Counted from the stretch's first letter, positions 44,075-52,746 are shown. The stretch: DNA of 64,000 bases from Vreelandella neptunia (GCF_022489065.1 NZ_JAKVTW010000004.1:206392-270391); one strand, 5' to 3'. Translations and numbers: made by a program. The notes: generated by a model not told the origin, from the sequence alone.

Positions 44075-45124
44075 TTACTGCTGGTATTGCTCGATTAACG
44101 CCAGCATGCGGTCGTATAGTGCCGCTGCCGGTAGGCCCTGCGCCGCAACCTGCTCGATACGCTGCTCATTGAGCGGTTCGATACGCCCCGCCCAGCGACT
44201 TTGCTCTTCTTCGCTTAGGGTGACAACCTCCAAATCATGGTTATCCTGCGCCCAGTTGATGGCTTCGCGAACATGATTATCAAGATAGTGCCCGGCGTAC
44301 TGAGAGGCCTCAGCGCCGAGCTCGTCAATGACCTGTTGGACATCTTCCGGTAACGACTCCCAGCGCTGTCGGCTCATCACTGCCAGCATCACAACATTGG
44401 ATAGGGGATAGTCCACGATATAGTCGAGATAGCGGGCGTACTGAAGATCCATCAGGGTTTCGCGGGAGGAAGCAACCCCTTGAACAATGCCGGCCTGGAG
44501 CGCTTCGCCGGTTTCAGCTTGAGACATGCCAATCGGCACGGCCCCGAGTGTGCGCAGAGTGTCGGACTCGCCCGGCACACGAATTTCCAGGCCGGATAGA
44601 TCCTCAAGCGTGCTCACCTGTTCTCGCGTCTGGAGATACCCCGGTTCGGAAGTAAACACAGTAATCACTTTGAAATCCTCAAGACCGAACTGCTCCTGGG
44701 GAAACTCGCGTACCAATTGGTAGGCAACTTGGCTTGCCACTTCAGAGTTAACATCGATACCGCTGAAATCACCGATCAGGTTCAGTAACGGAAAGCGTGC
44801 AGGCTCGTAGGAGGTTGTCGTAAGGCCAATATCGGCGACGCCATTGAGTACGCCATCCAGCATGTTGCTGGCGGTGAGCAGGGTGCCACCTGGAAAGGTG
44901 TTGACGGTGACCTTTCCCTCAGTGCGTTTTTCAAGTTCATCGGCCCAGAACTGCATCTGCACACCGGGAAACGTTTGAGCGGGAGCAAAGAAAGCGTAAT
45001 TGAGGTTGATATCACTAGCCAGCGTCGCTGAACTTAGCATCACACCCGCCACGAGACTGCTTAAACGCAGCAGTGAGGGTCGGTGCTGCAAAAGCGCGTG
45101 TTCTTTGTGCATGTTGATCGCCAT
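44075..45124 (-). CDS. orphan TRAP substrate-binding protein (DctP, paralogue 2)
   Basis: A 349-residue periplasmic DctP-type receptor with signal peptide (cut near LASDI). It is a close paralogue of the 28098 protein, sharing NYAFFAPAQTFPGVQM, FPGGTLLTASNMLDGVLNG, ETLMDLQYAR and DYPLSN. No dctQ or dctM is next to it, so it presumably uses the TRAP1 membrane pair. The ATG at 45124 is about 9 bp from an AGAGAGG site; an upstream ATG at 45133 abuts that site. The 34-bp element shared with TRAP1 lies just upstream, so the two receptors are very likely co-regulated. Confidence 0.88.
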   Translation of the reverse strand: MAINMHKEHALLQHRPSLLRLSSLVAGVMLSSATLASDINLNYAFFAPAQTFPGVQMQFWADELEKRTEGKVTVNTFPGGTLLTASNMLDGVLNGVADIGLTTTSYEPARFPLLNLIGDFSGIDVNSEVASQVAYQLVREFPQEQFGLEDFKVITVFTSEPGYLQTREQVSTLEDLSGLEIRVPGESDTLRTLGAVPIGMSQAETGEALQAGIVQGVASSRETLMDLQYARYLDYIVDYPLSNVVMLAVMSRQRWESLPEDVQQVIDELGAEASQYAGHYLDNHVREAINWAQDNHDLEVVTLSEEEQSRWAGRIEPLNEQRIEQVAAQGLPAAALYDRMLALIEQYQQ

Positions 45125-45151
45125 TGGGAACATCCTCTCTATTTGTTGTTT

Positions 45152-45213
45152 GTTGAATGCCGGTCATGAAGCAGCGTATAAACATTCAACATCACATGAA
45201 AAGTAAAGTAAAT
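45152..45213. promoter_or_regulatory. 34-bp conserved element plus inverted repeat upstream of dctP paralogue 2
   Basis: The reverse complement of 45180-45213 is identical to 28012-28045. The inverted-repeat arms GTTGAATG (45152-45159) and CATTCAAC (45183-45190) are kept, with a 23-bp gap here against 21 bp at the first site. The element ends 27 bp before the ATG at 45124, as it does before TRAP1 dctP. Confidence 0.75.
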
Positions 45214-45634
45214 TGTTAAGTTAACAGCCGTCATTTGGAAACGGTGCAAGTTGAGTTCCAGTTGTTTAAAAACGCCTAAATTATTATTTACTTAACGCGA
45301 GCCGAAGGTTGCTATGTGAGTCTAGATAAGCACGCATTTCGTCACTTCTTACTGGCAAGGCACCACTCAAGCGCAACTTGGTGAATAAAGTGCATGTCTT
45401 GGTGCATTCATACTCACTACCCCATAAGTTCGACGCCTCGACTCGAGTAGTGGTTAACAACGCTCACTTCCATGAAAGGAGTGGGTTGGCTTTATCGATA
45501 GATGGCCTGTTTCAGCGAGCCGTTATTAGTTGCGTTTTTTGAATATCGGTTGCGCATTGTGGATATCCGTCAGTAACCCGATGACTGTACCGTTTAACGA
45601 TGCCTGAAGGCGTTAACAAGAAACGGAGATAAGC
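45214..45634. other. divergent intergenic region, no gene seen
   Basis: About 420 bp between the orphan dctP and the opine-dehydrogenase-like gene. It has an ATTTACTT motif near 45294, reminiscent of the shared element but without its second half, and imperfect TTGGTG/GTGCAT repeats around 45380-45415. I see no convincing gene, terminator or RNA structure. Confidence 0.5.
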
Positions 45635-46741
45635 ATGAAAGTCAGCGTTATTGGCGGTGGACATGGTTGCTACGCCGCAGCCATCGAGATGGTGGAGAAA
45701 GGTTTCGATGTGACATTGTGGCGTCGGGATGGCAATGCTCTGCAAGAGTTGCGTAAATTGGGCTATTTGGATGTGAAGGATGCGCACGGCGAACGGCGTA
45801 TTCAGATTGGTACTAACAAGGATCAACTATCTCTAACAGATAGTCTGGCGGAGGCGACGCAACAGGCGGAGCTGCTGATTGTGCCCTTACCCGCCACGTC
45901 TCATGACACCCTAGCCGACCAGTTGGGCACGCTACTACGGGATGATCAGGTGGTCTTTCTACCGCCGGGTACATTCGGCAGCTACCTGTTCCACCGAGCG
46001 ATGCGAAAAGCAGGCAACGACAGCCAAGTGGCCTTCTGTGAAACGGGAACGCTTCCTTATTTGGCGCGTAAGCACGGTGCTAATAAGGTAGTCATCAGCG
46101 TTTATGCAACCCGGCTCCCTACCGGCGTCTTCCCCAGCGAACTATCAGCACATGCCTTCTCTGTATTGCGGGAGGCCTACCCCAGCGTTGAACCCATCGA
46201 GGATGGACTCAGTGGCGCCTTAATGAACGCTGGCCCTATTATCCACCCGCCTTTAATTATGATGAATGCGGGGCCGTTGGAGCATTTTGATGCCTGGGAT
46301 ATTCATAACGAAGGAACCCAGCCCTCTATCCGCAGCGTGACCACCGCGCTAGATAATGAGCGTATCGCGGTGCGTGAAAAGTTGGGTTACAAGCCCTCCC
46401 ATTTTCCTCTTGCTAACCACTACGCCTCCGAAGGCGAGGAGTGGATGTATGGTCGTGGCGCCCACGGCAAACTGACCGATAGTGGCGACTGGCGAGAGAA
46501 CATCGACCTTCATAGCCATCGTTACATGCTGGAGGACACCCGAATGGGGCTCTCCTTCATCGTATCGGTTGGCCGCTGGGCGGGGCAGCCCACGCCAGTG
46601 GCGGAGGGGCTGTTGAGCATTGCTTCGGCGATCACAGGCCAAGATCTCTATGCCCAAGGCCGAACGCTGGAAATGCTGGGACTGGATTCGCTCTCTCAGG
46701 CGCAGATGCGCTCTTTATTGACGTATGGCATTCAAGCCTGA
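45635..46741 (+). CDS. NAD/NADP octopine/nopaline dehydrogenase-family protein
   Basis: A 368-residue opine dehydrogenase-like enzyme. The N-terminal Rossmann motif is SVIGGGHGCYAAAIEM with VTLWRR after the second strand. The C-terminal helical domain has the family stretch MNAGPIIHPPLIMMNAG followed by the DIHNEGTQPSIR region. Relatives reductively couple an amino group with a 2-oxo acid or oxidise such products, but many catabolic members are uncharacterised. It is followed 24 bp later by a 3-hydroxyacyl-CoA dehydrogenase-like gene and then a third paralogous TRAP receptor, so it may act on the same imported compound. Confidence 0.78.
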   Translation: MKVSVIGGGHGCYAAAIEMVEKGFDVTLWRRDGNALQELRKLGYLDVKDAHGERRIQIGTNKDQLSLTDSLAEATQQAELLIVPLPATSHDTLADQLGTLLRDDQVVFLPPGTFGSYLFHRAMRKAGNDSQVAFCETGTLPYLARKHGANKVVISVYATRLPTGVFPSELSAHAFSVLREAYPSVEPIEDGLSGALMNAGPIIHPPLIMMNAGPLEHFDAWDIHNEGTQPSIRSVTTALDNERIAVREKLGYKPSHFPLANHYASEGEEWMYGRGAHGKLTDSGDWRENIDLHSHRYMLEDTRMGLSFIVSVGRWAGQPTPVAEGLLSIASAITGQDLYAQGRTLEMLGLDSLSQAQMRSLLTYGIQA

Positions 46742-46765
46742 CCTACCGATAGAGGAGACCGCATC

Positions 46766-47743
46766 ATGCAGGACAATATCATCGTCTTGGGAGCTGGAAG
46801 AATGGGAGAAGGTATTGCCCTCTCATTTATTTTGGCTGGCAAGGAGGTCGTGCTGATCGACTTCAAGCCACGCAGCCCTGAAGAGCGTGAGCACTATTAT
46901 GAGCAGGCTCGCAGCAGGCTAATGACGGAGCTCAAGTACCTTCAGGAGAAGCGGCTCATTCAGGAAGAGCATATTGCTTCAATGGTGAAGCAACTTCGTA
47001 TCGTGGATGATCAGCAGGTGCAGATGGTGGCGGGAAGCTGTTTGGCTTTCGAGGCGCTGCCTGAAGTCAGCGAGATTAAGCAGCAAGGGCTGGCCTGGGC
47101 AAGCCGACATTTGGATAAAGAGGCTGTTATCGCATCAACGACGTCCACTTTTCTGGTCACCGAACTCGCCTGCATGGTTAGCCATCCGGCCCGGTTTATG
47201 AACGCCCACTGGCTTAATCCTGCCCATTTGATGCCCTTAGTGGAGGTAAGCCGGGGCAAGGATTCCGAGCAGCGTTATGTTGATGCGCTGTTTACGGTGC
47301 TTAAAGGGATAGGAAAAGTACCGGTGCTGTGCGAGGCGGCGCCGGGCTACATCATTCCCCGTCTGCAGGTGCTGCTCATGAATGAAGCCGCGCGTATGGT
47401 CGAGGAGGGCGTTGCTAGCGCCGAGGATATCGATGTGGCCATCCGGGTTGGGCTAGGGTTGCGCTATTCGGTGCTGGGAGTGCTGGAGTTCATCGATTGG
47501 GGCGGTGGCGATACGCTTTTCTACGCCTCCAACTACCTGTGCGACAAGCTGGATAACCGTTTCAAGTCACCTGAGGTTATTACTCGGAATATGCAAGAGA
47601 AACGTAGAGGCTTTCAAGACGGCGTGGGCTTCTTCGACTACTCAGGGGTCGATCTGTCGAACTACCGAAGGCAGCGCTCCGACGCTTTTCTAAAGCGTCT
47701 TGAGCTACTTGACCTGATGCCGACAGTCACTACCCGTTATTAA
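46766..47743 (+). CDS. 3-hydroxyacyl-CoA dehydrogenase-family protein
   Basis: A 325-residue soluble NAD-dependent dehydrogenase. Rossmann motif VLGAGRMGEGIALSFILAG with LIDFK after strand 2 (NAD), SSTSTF-like STTSTFLVTELA, and the catalytic-His region FMNAHWLNPAHLMPLVEV. The helical C-terminal domain includes EDIDVAIRVGLGLRY. Length is slightly above the usual 285-320 for 3-hydroxybutyryl-CoA dehydrogenases. With no CoA ligase nearby, the substrate may be a free 3-hydroxy acid, as for some members of the family. A GAGGAG site precedes the start. Confidence 0.8.
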   Translation: MQDNIIVLGAGRMGEGIALSFILAGKEVVLIDFKPRSPEEREHYYEQARSRLMTELKYLQEKRLIQEEHIASMVKQLRIVDDQQVQMVAGSCLAFEALPEVSEIKQQGLAWASRHLDKEAVIASTTSTFLVTELACMVSHPARFMNAHWLNPAHLMPLVEVSRGKDSEQRYVDALFTVLKGIGKVPVLCEAAPGYIIPRLQVLLMNEAARMVEEGVASAEDIDVAIRVGLGLRYSVLGVLEFIDWGGGDTLFYASNYLCDKLDNRFKSPEVITRNMQEKRRGFQDGVGFFDYSGVDLSNYRRQRSDAFLKRLELLDLMPTVTTRY

Positions 47744-47814
47744 TCCTTCACAGCCTATAAAGCGCCTATTGGAAACCATGCTGTTCCTGTAGGTTTTCGC
47801 CGAGGATAGTCATA

Positions 47815-48879
47815 ATGAAAACCAGTACACAGATGGGAGCGTTAACAGCACTAATAGCTGCAATGGCGTTGGTGGGGTGTAGCGATGCACAGGAGGGGGT
47901 AGCCGGTGAGCCTAGCGACGACGCCCAAGTGATTACTCTCAGCTATGCTTTTTTTGCCCCAGCGCAGAGCTTTCCTGCCGTTCAGATGGAGCACTGGGCG
48001 AAAGAGCTCAATGAACGTACCGGTGGGCGTGTCGAGGTCGACCTCTTCCCAGGGGGCTCCTTACTCACAGCCAGCAACATGTACGATGGTGTGCTGAATG
48101 GTGTTGCGGATATAGGGCTTTCAGCCACCTCTTACGAGCCGGGCCGTTTTCCCCTGATCAACTTGGCCGGAAGCCTGACTGGTCAGGACGTCAATTCAGA
48201 AATAGCCAGCCGCATGATTTACCAACTGATTCAAGAGTTTGGTGAGCAGATGCCCGAACTCGAAGAGTTCAAGGTCATCACGGCCTTTACCTCGGAGCCT
48301 GCCTATTTCCAGACCATTGAACCGATTCGTCAACTGGAAGACCTGGATGGGCTGGAAATCAGAATTTCCGGCGATAACTCCAGGGCGCTGGATGCATTGG
48401 GGGTAACAGCAGTCGGTATGTCGCAGGCCGATGCCGGCGAGGCACTTCAATCTGGCATTATCGATGGGTATGCGGCTTCCCGGGAAGTGCTAATGGATAT
48501 GCAGTTCGCGCGTTTGGCTAAGTACGTGACCGATTACCCCTTAACTAACACCATTTTTGCAGCGCTGATGTCGAGAGAGAAGTGGGAGGCGCTCCCTGAT
48601 GATATCCAGGCGGTTATCGACGAATTGGCACCGGAGATGGCAACCTTCACCGGCCAATATCTCGATGAGCATATACAGCGTTCACTCGAGTGGGCGCAGC
48701 AGGAAGAGGGCGTTGAAGTAATAGCGCTCGCCGATGATGAGGCTAGCCGTTGGGATGACCAGCTTGCGCCGGTCAATGAAACTATCCTGTCGGATGCAGA
48801 GCAGCAGGGCCTTCCCGCGTACGCCTTTGCAGAAAGAATGCGTGAGCTGATCGAGGAGTATCGTACCGAGGCCGAATAA
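47815..48879 (+). CDS. orphan TRAP substrate-binding lipoprotein (DctP, paralogue 3)
   Basis: A 354-residue receptor related to the 28098 and 44075 proteins, with TLSYAFFAPAQSFPAVQM, FPGGSLLTASNMYDGVLNG and DYPLTN. Unlike them it has a lipoprotein signal: a hydrophobic stretch ending in the lipobox LVGC at about residues 19-22, followed by a Glu/Asp-rich linker. It is therefore probably anchored to a membrane. No membrane subunits are adjacent. It sits at the end of the opine-dehydrogenase/hydroxyacyl dehydrogenase operon. Lipid-anchored TRAP receptors are uncommon in Gram-negative bacteria. Confidence 0.85.
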   Translation: MKTSTQMGALTALIAAMALVGCSDAQEGVAGEPSDDAQVITLSYAFFAPAQSFPAVQMEHWAKELNERTGGRVEVDLFPGGSLLTASNMYDGVLNGVADIGLSATSYEPGRFPLINLAGSLTGQDVNSEIASRMIYQLIQEFGEQMPELEEFKVITAFTSEPAYFQTIEPIRQLEDLDGLEIRISGDNSRALDALGVTAVGMSQADAGEALQSGIIDGYAASREVLMDMQFARLAKYVTDYPLTNTIFAALMSREKWEALPDDIQAVIDELAPEMATFTGQYLDEHIQRSLEWAQQEEGVEVIALADDEASRWDDQLAPVNETILSDAEQQGLPAYAFAERMRELIEEYRTEAE

Positions 48880-48902
48880 GAGGAGCAGAGCCGACAGTAG
48901 GC

Positions 48903-49916
48903 TCATGGTAAGTCGTTGGCCAATTCGTTCCCGGCAGTATGTTCGCGGTTTGACTGTAGCGTTTGCACGGGGGTCATCCCATAGACCTCCTTGTACTGTG
49001 CGGAGAAATGGCCAGGGCTGTTGATGCCATGCTGCATGATGACGTCGGTAACGCGGTGACCGCGAGGGGCATGAAGCAGCGCCCGGTGCACACTCTTCAT
49101 ACGTTGCTGAGTAAAATAGGCTTTGGGTGAGAGCCCGATAAATTGCTGGAAGCCGTACTGCAGCGTGCGCTTTGACACCCCAACCATCGAGGCCAGAGTA
49201 TCGAGCTCAATACCCTGCTTGAGGTTCTGGTCAATACGATTTTTGGCGTTTTTTACATAGTGTGGAAGAGGAGAGGGGTTACCATTCAAGCGCTGACTGT
49301 AGTTGTTCATGAACAGCCCCAGCAGGCTGTCATATAAGTACTCTTCCATCAGCTTGATCTGCTGGCGCGGGGCATTTTGCTGGTGAAGAGAGTCGGTGAG
49401 ACGGGCAAAATACTTGATGGTATCCAGAAGAAAAACCGTGCCGGGATAGTGCTCGGGGAAGTAGTGGTCAAAGATGATCGGAAGATCAATGCGTTGATCG
49501 AGCCGACACGACAAGCGTTGCTCCAACTTATAGCGCGGTACTCGAACGATGATGTTATGGCAGTTCGGAGAGGTTTGAATGAGGGCGCGTTGACAGGGGG
49601 AGGTGACGGTAATACCTCCCTGAACCATACTCACCTGCCGGTCAGCGTATACGATGGTTCCCTGACCTTCGAGAGTGATACGAAACAGGTAAACGTTCGA
49701 CTCTTCGACAGGGTCAATTTCGACATTGGCACCATACTGCAGTTCGATAATAGCCAGTTGGTCGAAGCTGACGGCACTCAAACGTGAGGCAAGTCGCGGG
49801 CCATCAAATAAACGCATGCGATGTGGGCACAGGTAGTGGGTAACATGCTCGCGAATGACATCTTGTGAATCGGTGCGCACAATATCGTGCTGCAGCAGAA
49901 ACGGTGTTATACCCAT
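48903..49916 (-). CDS. AraC-family transcriptional regulator
   Basis: A 337-residue AraC-type regulator with an N-terminal sensor domain of the AraC_binding_2 type (RLASRLSAVSFDQLAIIELQYGA region, VTSPCQRALIQTSPNC) and a C-terminal double helix-turn-helix (LDTLASMVGVSKRTLQYGFQQF, VTDVIMQHGINSPGHFSAQYKEVYG). A GAGGTGA site precedes the start. It is convergent with the paralogue-3 receptor gene and divergent from the MarR gene. It is a candidate regulator for the iac-type or receptor operons; the target is not visible. Confidence 0.85.
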   Translation of the reverse strand: MGITPFLLQHDIVRTDSQDVIREHVTHYLCPHRMRLFDGPRLASRLSAVSFDQLAIIELQYGANVEIDPVEESNVYLFRITLEGQGTIVYADRQVSMVQGGITVTSPCQRALIQTSPNCHNIIVRVPRYKLEQRLSCRLDQRIDLPIIFDHYFPEHYPGTVFLLDTIKYFARLTDSLHQQNAPRQQIKLMEEYLYDSLLGLFMNNYSQRLNGNPSPLPHYVKNAKNRIDQNLKQGIELDTLASMVGVSKRTLQYGFQQFIGLSPKAYFTQQRMKSVHRALLHAPRGHRVTDVIMQHGINSPGHFSAQYKEVYGMTPVQTLQSNREHTAGNELANDLP

Positions 49917-50085
49917 GGTTCACCTCAACAAAGCACCAGGCAGGTGATGGTTTTGGGGTTTGGTACCGAAGTAATATCGGCCGTGCCAGTTGATGGCATG
50001 CTCTATCTCTAGAGGCCCCAGGCGCTTACACTCGAATGGATATATGCTAGAATAATCCACTATTTTTTTGGATGGCGTGCTTCTT

Positions 50086-50562
50086 ATGGTCGACAAGGAT
50101 GAATTATCGTCTTCCTTTTTTCCTCTTGCCGATGAGTTTCGCTCGCGTGATTTTCCTTTTTATTGGGTCGCGAGGCTGAATGCTAAATACAGCGCTGATG
50201 TCGATTCACTGCTGAAACCGCACGGACTCAGTTCGTCAAAGTGGCGTATCCTCATGATCCTACATGAACATGGGCGCCTTAGCATGTCGGATATATCAGT
50301 ACACGCTGTTGCAAAATTGTCAACTACAACCAAAATTGTATACCGAATGCAAGAGTCGGGTTTGCTTAAAACAGAAGCTAGCCCGCAGGATGGTCGCGTC
50401 ACTGAAGTAGAGCTTACCGATGCGGGTGAGGCAAAGCTGGATATTGCGCGGCAAGTCACTAGCCGGTTGGTGGAAAAAGCCTTTGCCGATTTCAGTAAGC
50501 AGGACATTATTCACATCAATCAATGCTTGAGTAGGATGTTTCATAACTTAAACGCTCTCTAA
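50086..50562 (+). CDS. iacR: MarR-family regulator (IacR-like)
   Basis: A 158-residue MarR-type repressor: dimerisation helices around FPFYWVARLNAKYSADVD, winged helix WRILMILHEHGRLSMSDISVHA with recognition helix KLSTTTKIVYRMQESG and the wing ASPQDGRVTEVEL. IacR of indole-3-acetate clusters is a MarR protein of this size. I chose the ATG at 50086; an in-frame TTG lies at 50068. An ATCCA/TGGAT inverted repeat (50054-50073) just before the start could be an autoregulatory site. A strong terminator follows. Name from family plus context. Confidence 0.7.
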   Translation: MVDKDELSSSFFPLADEFRSRDFPFYWVARLNAKYSADVDSLLKPHGLSSSKWRILMILHEHGRLSMSDISVHAVAKLSTTTKIVYRMQESGLLKTEASPQDGRVTEVELTDAGEAKLDIARQVTSRLVEKAFADFSKQDIIHINQCLSRMFHNLNAL

Positions 50563-50666
50563 TGTTGCAGTCAGAGGCGAAAATCTTAATAGTTTAAAAA
50601 AAAGCTATGAGGGCCTGCCCTTTGAGGGACTCGAATAGCCCTCAGCCCTTTTCAATTCATATTTTC

Positions 50667-50692
50667 AGCCCAAGCTCTGCTTGGGCTTTTTT
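50667..50692 (+). terminator. terminator after the iacR-like gene
   Basis: AGCCCAAGC (50667-50675) pairs with GCTTGGGCT (50679-50687) around a 3-nt loop, followed by a run of T to 50692. It lies immediately before the convergent nitroreductase stop. Confidence 0.88.
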
Positions 50693-50696
50693 GTGC

Positions 50697-51365
50697 TTAA
50701 ACGCCATGAAAAGTCGTGAAATTCTCCGCGCTTTCACGCTCGGTAATAAAGCCGTTTTCGGGTGCCTGAGTGTCTTCGTAGCCTAGCGCTATGCCGCAGA
50801 GCAGTAGCGAGCTTTCATCCAACTTAAGCTCGTCGCGAATAAGCGTGTGGTGCCAAGCAAAAGCAGCCTGGGGACAGGTATGTAGACCTTGGCCCCGGGC
50901 GGCCAGCATGATGCTTTGGATAAACATGCCGCAATCCATAAAACTACCGGCTTCCAGGCGGCGATCCATGGTGATGAAAAGCCCTATGGGCGCATCAAAA
51001 AAGTGAAAATTCCGCCGTGCCTGGGCTTCTCGTTTGGCTTTGTCTTCGCGGCCGATGCCTAGCGTGGCATAAAGCCCAAAGCCACAGCGTCGGCGGCGTT
51101 CCAGGTAGGGCTCAAACCAATTCTGCGGGTAGTAGTGATACTCGGGTGGATCGCTTTTGCCGAGATCTACGGCGTTCAATAACCGCTGGCACAGTTGGTC
51201 TTTAGCGGCACCCGCCACCACATGCACTTTCCAAGGCTGGATATTGCTACCGCTAGGCGCGCGGCTCGCAATCTGCAATATGTGCATAATCGTTGCGCGG
51301 TCGACAGGAGTGGTGAGAAAACGGCGCACCGATTTGCGGCTGGTAATGGCGGTATCTACATGCAT
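50697..51365 (-). CDS. nitroreductase-family protein
   Basis: A 222-residue FMN-dependent nitroreductase-fold protein: ITSRKSVRRFL near the N-terminus (FMN phosphate-binding Arg), SRAPSGSNIQPWKVHVV, and LLLCGIALGYED near the C-terminus. I chose the ATG at 51365 with an AAGGAG site; the open frame extends to 51452 over the next gene. Physiological substrate unknown. It sits downstream of the orphan ABC binding protein on the same strand with 65 bp between the coding regions. Confidence 0.85.
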   Translation of the reverse strand: MHVDTAITSRKSVRRFLTTPVDRATIMHILQIASRAPSGSNIQPWKVHVVAGAAKDQLCQRLLNAVDLGKSDPPEYHYYPQNWFEPYLERRRRCGFGLYATLGIGREDKAKREAQARRNFHFFDAPIGLFITMDRRLEAGSFMDCGMFIQSIMLAARGQGLHTCPQAAFAWHHTLIRDELKLDESSLLLCGIALGYEDTQAPENGFITERESAENFTTFHGV

Positions 51366-51430
51366 GCAGGCACTCCTTAAAAAGCCGCGCGGTGCCCTAC
51401 CGCGAGCATACCGCGCGAATTGGAATGATG

Positions 51431-52651
51431 TTATTGGGTGACCAAGTGACAACGGCTCTCTTTCAGCGATTGGAAAGCTTCTTCACCCGGAATCGTGCGA
51501 AGTATTTCGTAAAGATCCCACTCGCCGCTCGAGGCTTCCGGTGTTTTCACTCTGGCTAGGTACATATCATGCACCATGCGACCATCATCACGAATGTAGC
51601 CGTTGGTGGCGAACATGTCGTTAATGGGCGTGTCTTGCATCATGGCGCGAACGGTAGCTGAGTCGTCCGTACCGCTGGCTTCAACGGCATTTAAGTAGTG
51701 CATAACGCTGGAGTAAACGCCTGCCTGTACCATGGTGGGCATCCGGCCGGTACGCGCTTGATAGCGCTCTGCCCAGGCCCTTGAAGCCTCATTCAAATCC
51801 CAGTACCAGCCGGTCGTTAGTTGCATACCTTGGGTGCTTTCTAAACCCAGCGCGTGTATATCGTTTAAAAATACCATTAAACCGGCGAGTGATTGACCGG
51901 ACTGTGATAAGCCAAATTGCCCCGCTGTGCTGATCGCATTAACGGTGTCGGCCCCCGCATTCGCCAGCCCTACGATCTTGGCGCCTGAGCTTTGCGCTTG
52001 CAGCACATACGAGGAGAAGTCGCTGGTATTTAGCGGATGGCGCACGCTACCCAGAACCTCGCCGCCATGCGCTTCCACGACAGCGGTGACATCGTTTTCC
52101 AGCGAGTGGCCAAAGGCATAGTCAGCGGTAATCATGTACCAGCTATCACCCCCTTCTTCGAGTATCGCTTTGGCGGCTCCATTAGACATGGCGTACGTGT
52201 CGTAGACCCACTGCACATGGTTAGGTGTGCAGTACTCGTTGGTGATGCTCAGTGCTGCGGCACCCGCCACCATGGCAAGCTTATCGTTTTCAGCCAGAAG
52301 CTGCGTGGCAGCAATAGTCACCGACGAGGCCACCATGCCTGCGACCATATCGACATTACGCTGATCGATCCATTCACGTACGGTATTGGCACCCACATCA
52401 GCGCTGTTTCGATCATCACCACTAAACACCACAATCGGTGCGCCATTAATCTCACCGTCGTGATCTTCGACTGCCATATTCACCGCTTCCAAACCACCAG
52501 GGCCGGCTAAATCGCGATAGGGCCCTGACATATCGGATAAATAGCCGATACGGATTTCATTATCGCTGACGCTTGCCTGAGCGCTGCTGAATGCACTGGC
52601 AAATGCGATGCTTAACGCAATGACTAATGGTTGTTTATTTAGAGCAGACAT
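51431..52651 (-). CDS. orphan ABC transporter substrate-binding protein (branched-chain amino acid/aromatic acid type)
   Basis: A 406-residue type I periplasmic binding protein of the LivJ/AmiC family. Signal peptide about residues 1-26 (cut near AQASV), then IRIGYLSDMSGPYRDLAGPGG, DDRNSADVGANTVREWID, YAFGHSLENDVTAVVEAHGG and MYLARVKTP. Members next to aromatic-acid genes bind benzoate or cyclohexanecarboxylate-like acids. No permease or ATPase genes are present. It is downstream of the MarR gene and the cyclohexanecarboxylate operon on the same strand, which suggests that ligand. Confidence 0.85.
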   Translation of the reverse strand: MSALNKQPLVIALSIAFASAFSSAQASVSDNEIRIGYLSDMSGPYRDLAGPGGLEAVNMAVEDHDGEINGAPIVVFSGDDRNSADVGANTVREWIDQRNVDMVAGMVASSVTIAATQLLAENDKLAMVAGAAALSITNEYCTPNHVQWVYDTYAMSNGAAKAILEEGGDSWYMITADYAFGHSLENDVTAVVEAHGGEVLGSVRHPLNTSDFSSYVLQAQSSGAKIVGLANAGADTVNAISTAGQFGLSQSGQSLAGLMVFLNDIHALGLESTQGMQLTTGWYWDLNEASRAWAERYQARTGRMPTMVQAGVYSSVMHYLNAVEASGTDDSATVRAMMQDTPINDMFATNGYIRDDGRMVHDMYLARVKTPEASSGEWDLYEILRTIPGEEAFQSLKESRCHLVTQ

Positions 52652-52746
52652 AGAACCCCCAACCCCGCGCAAGACGAGGCAGATTGTTGTTATCGGTATG
52701 GGTAGTAATACTGAGTGCGCTTTAACAGCGCCGTTCGTTGGGTTGG

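Noticed and set aside
45380..45415. TTGGTG/GTGCAT repeats upstream of the opine-dehydrogenase-like gene
   Set aside because: Imperfect and short, with no second occurrence elsewhere that would support an operator.
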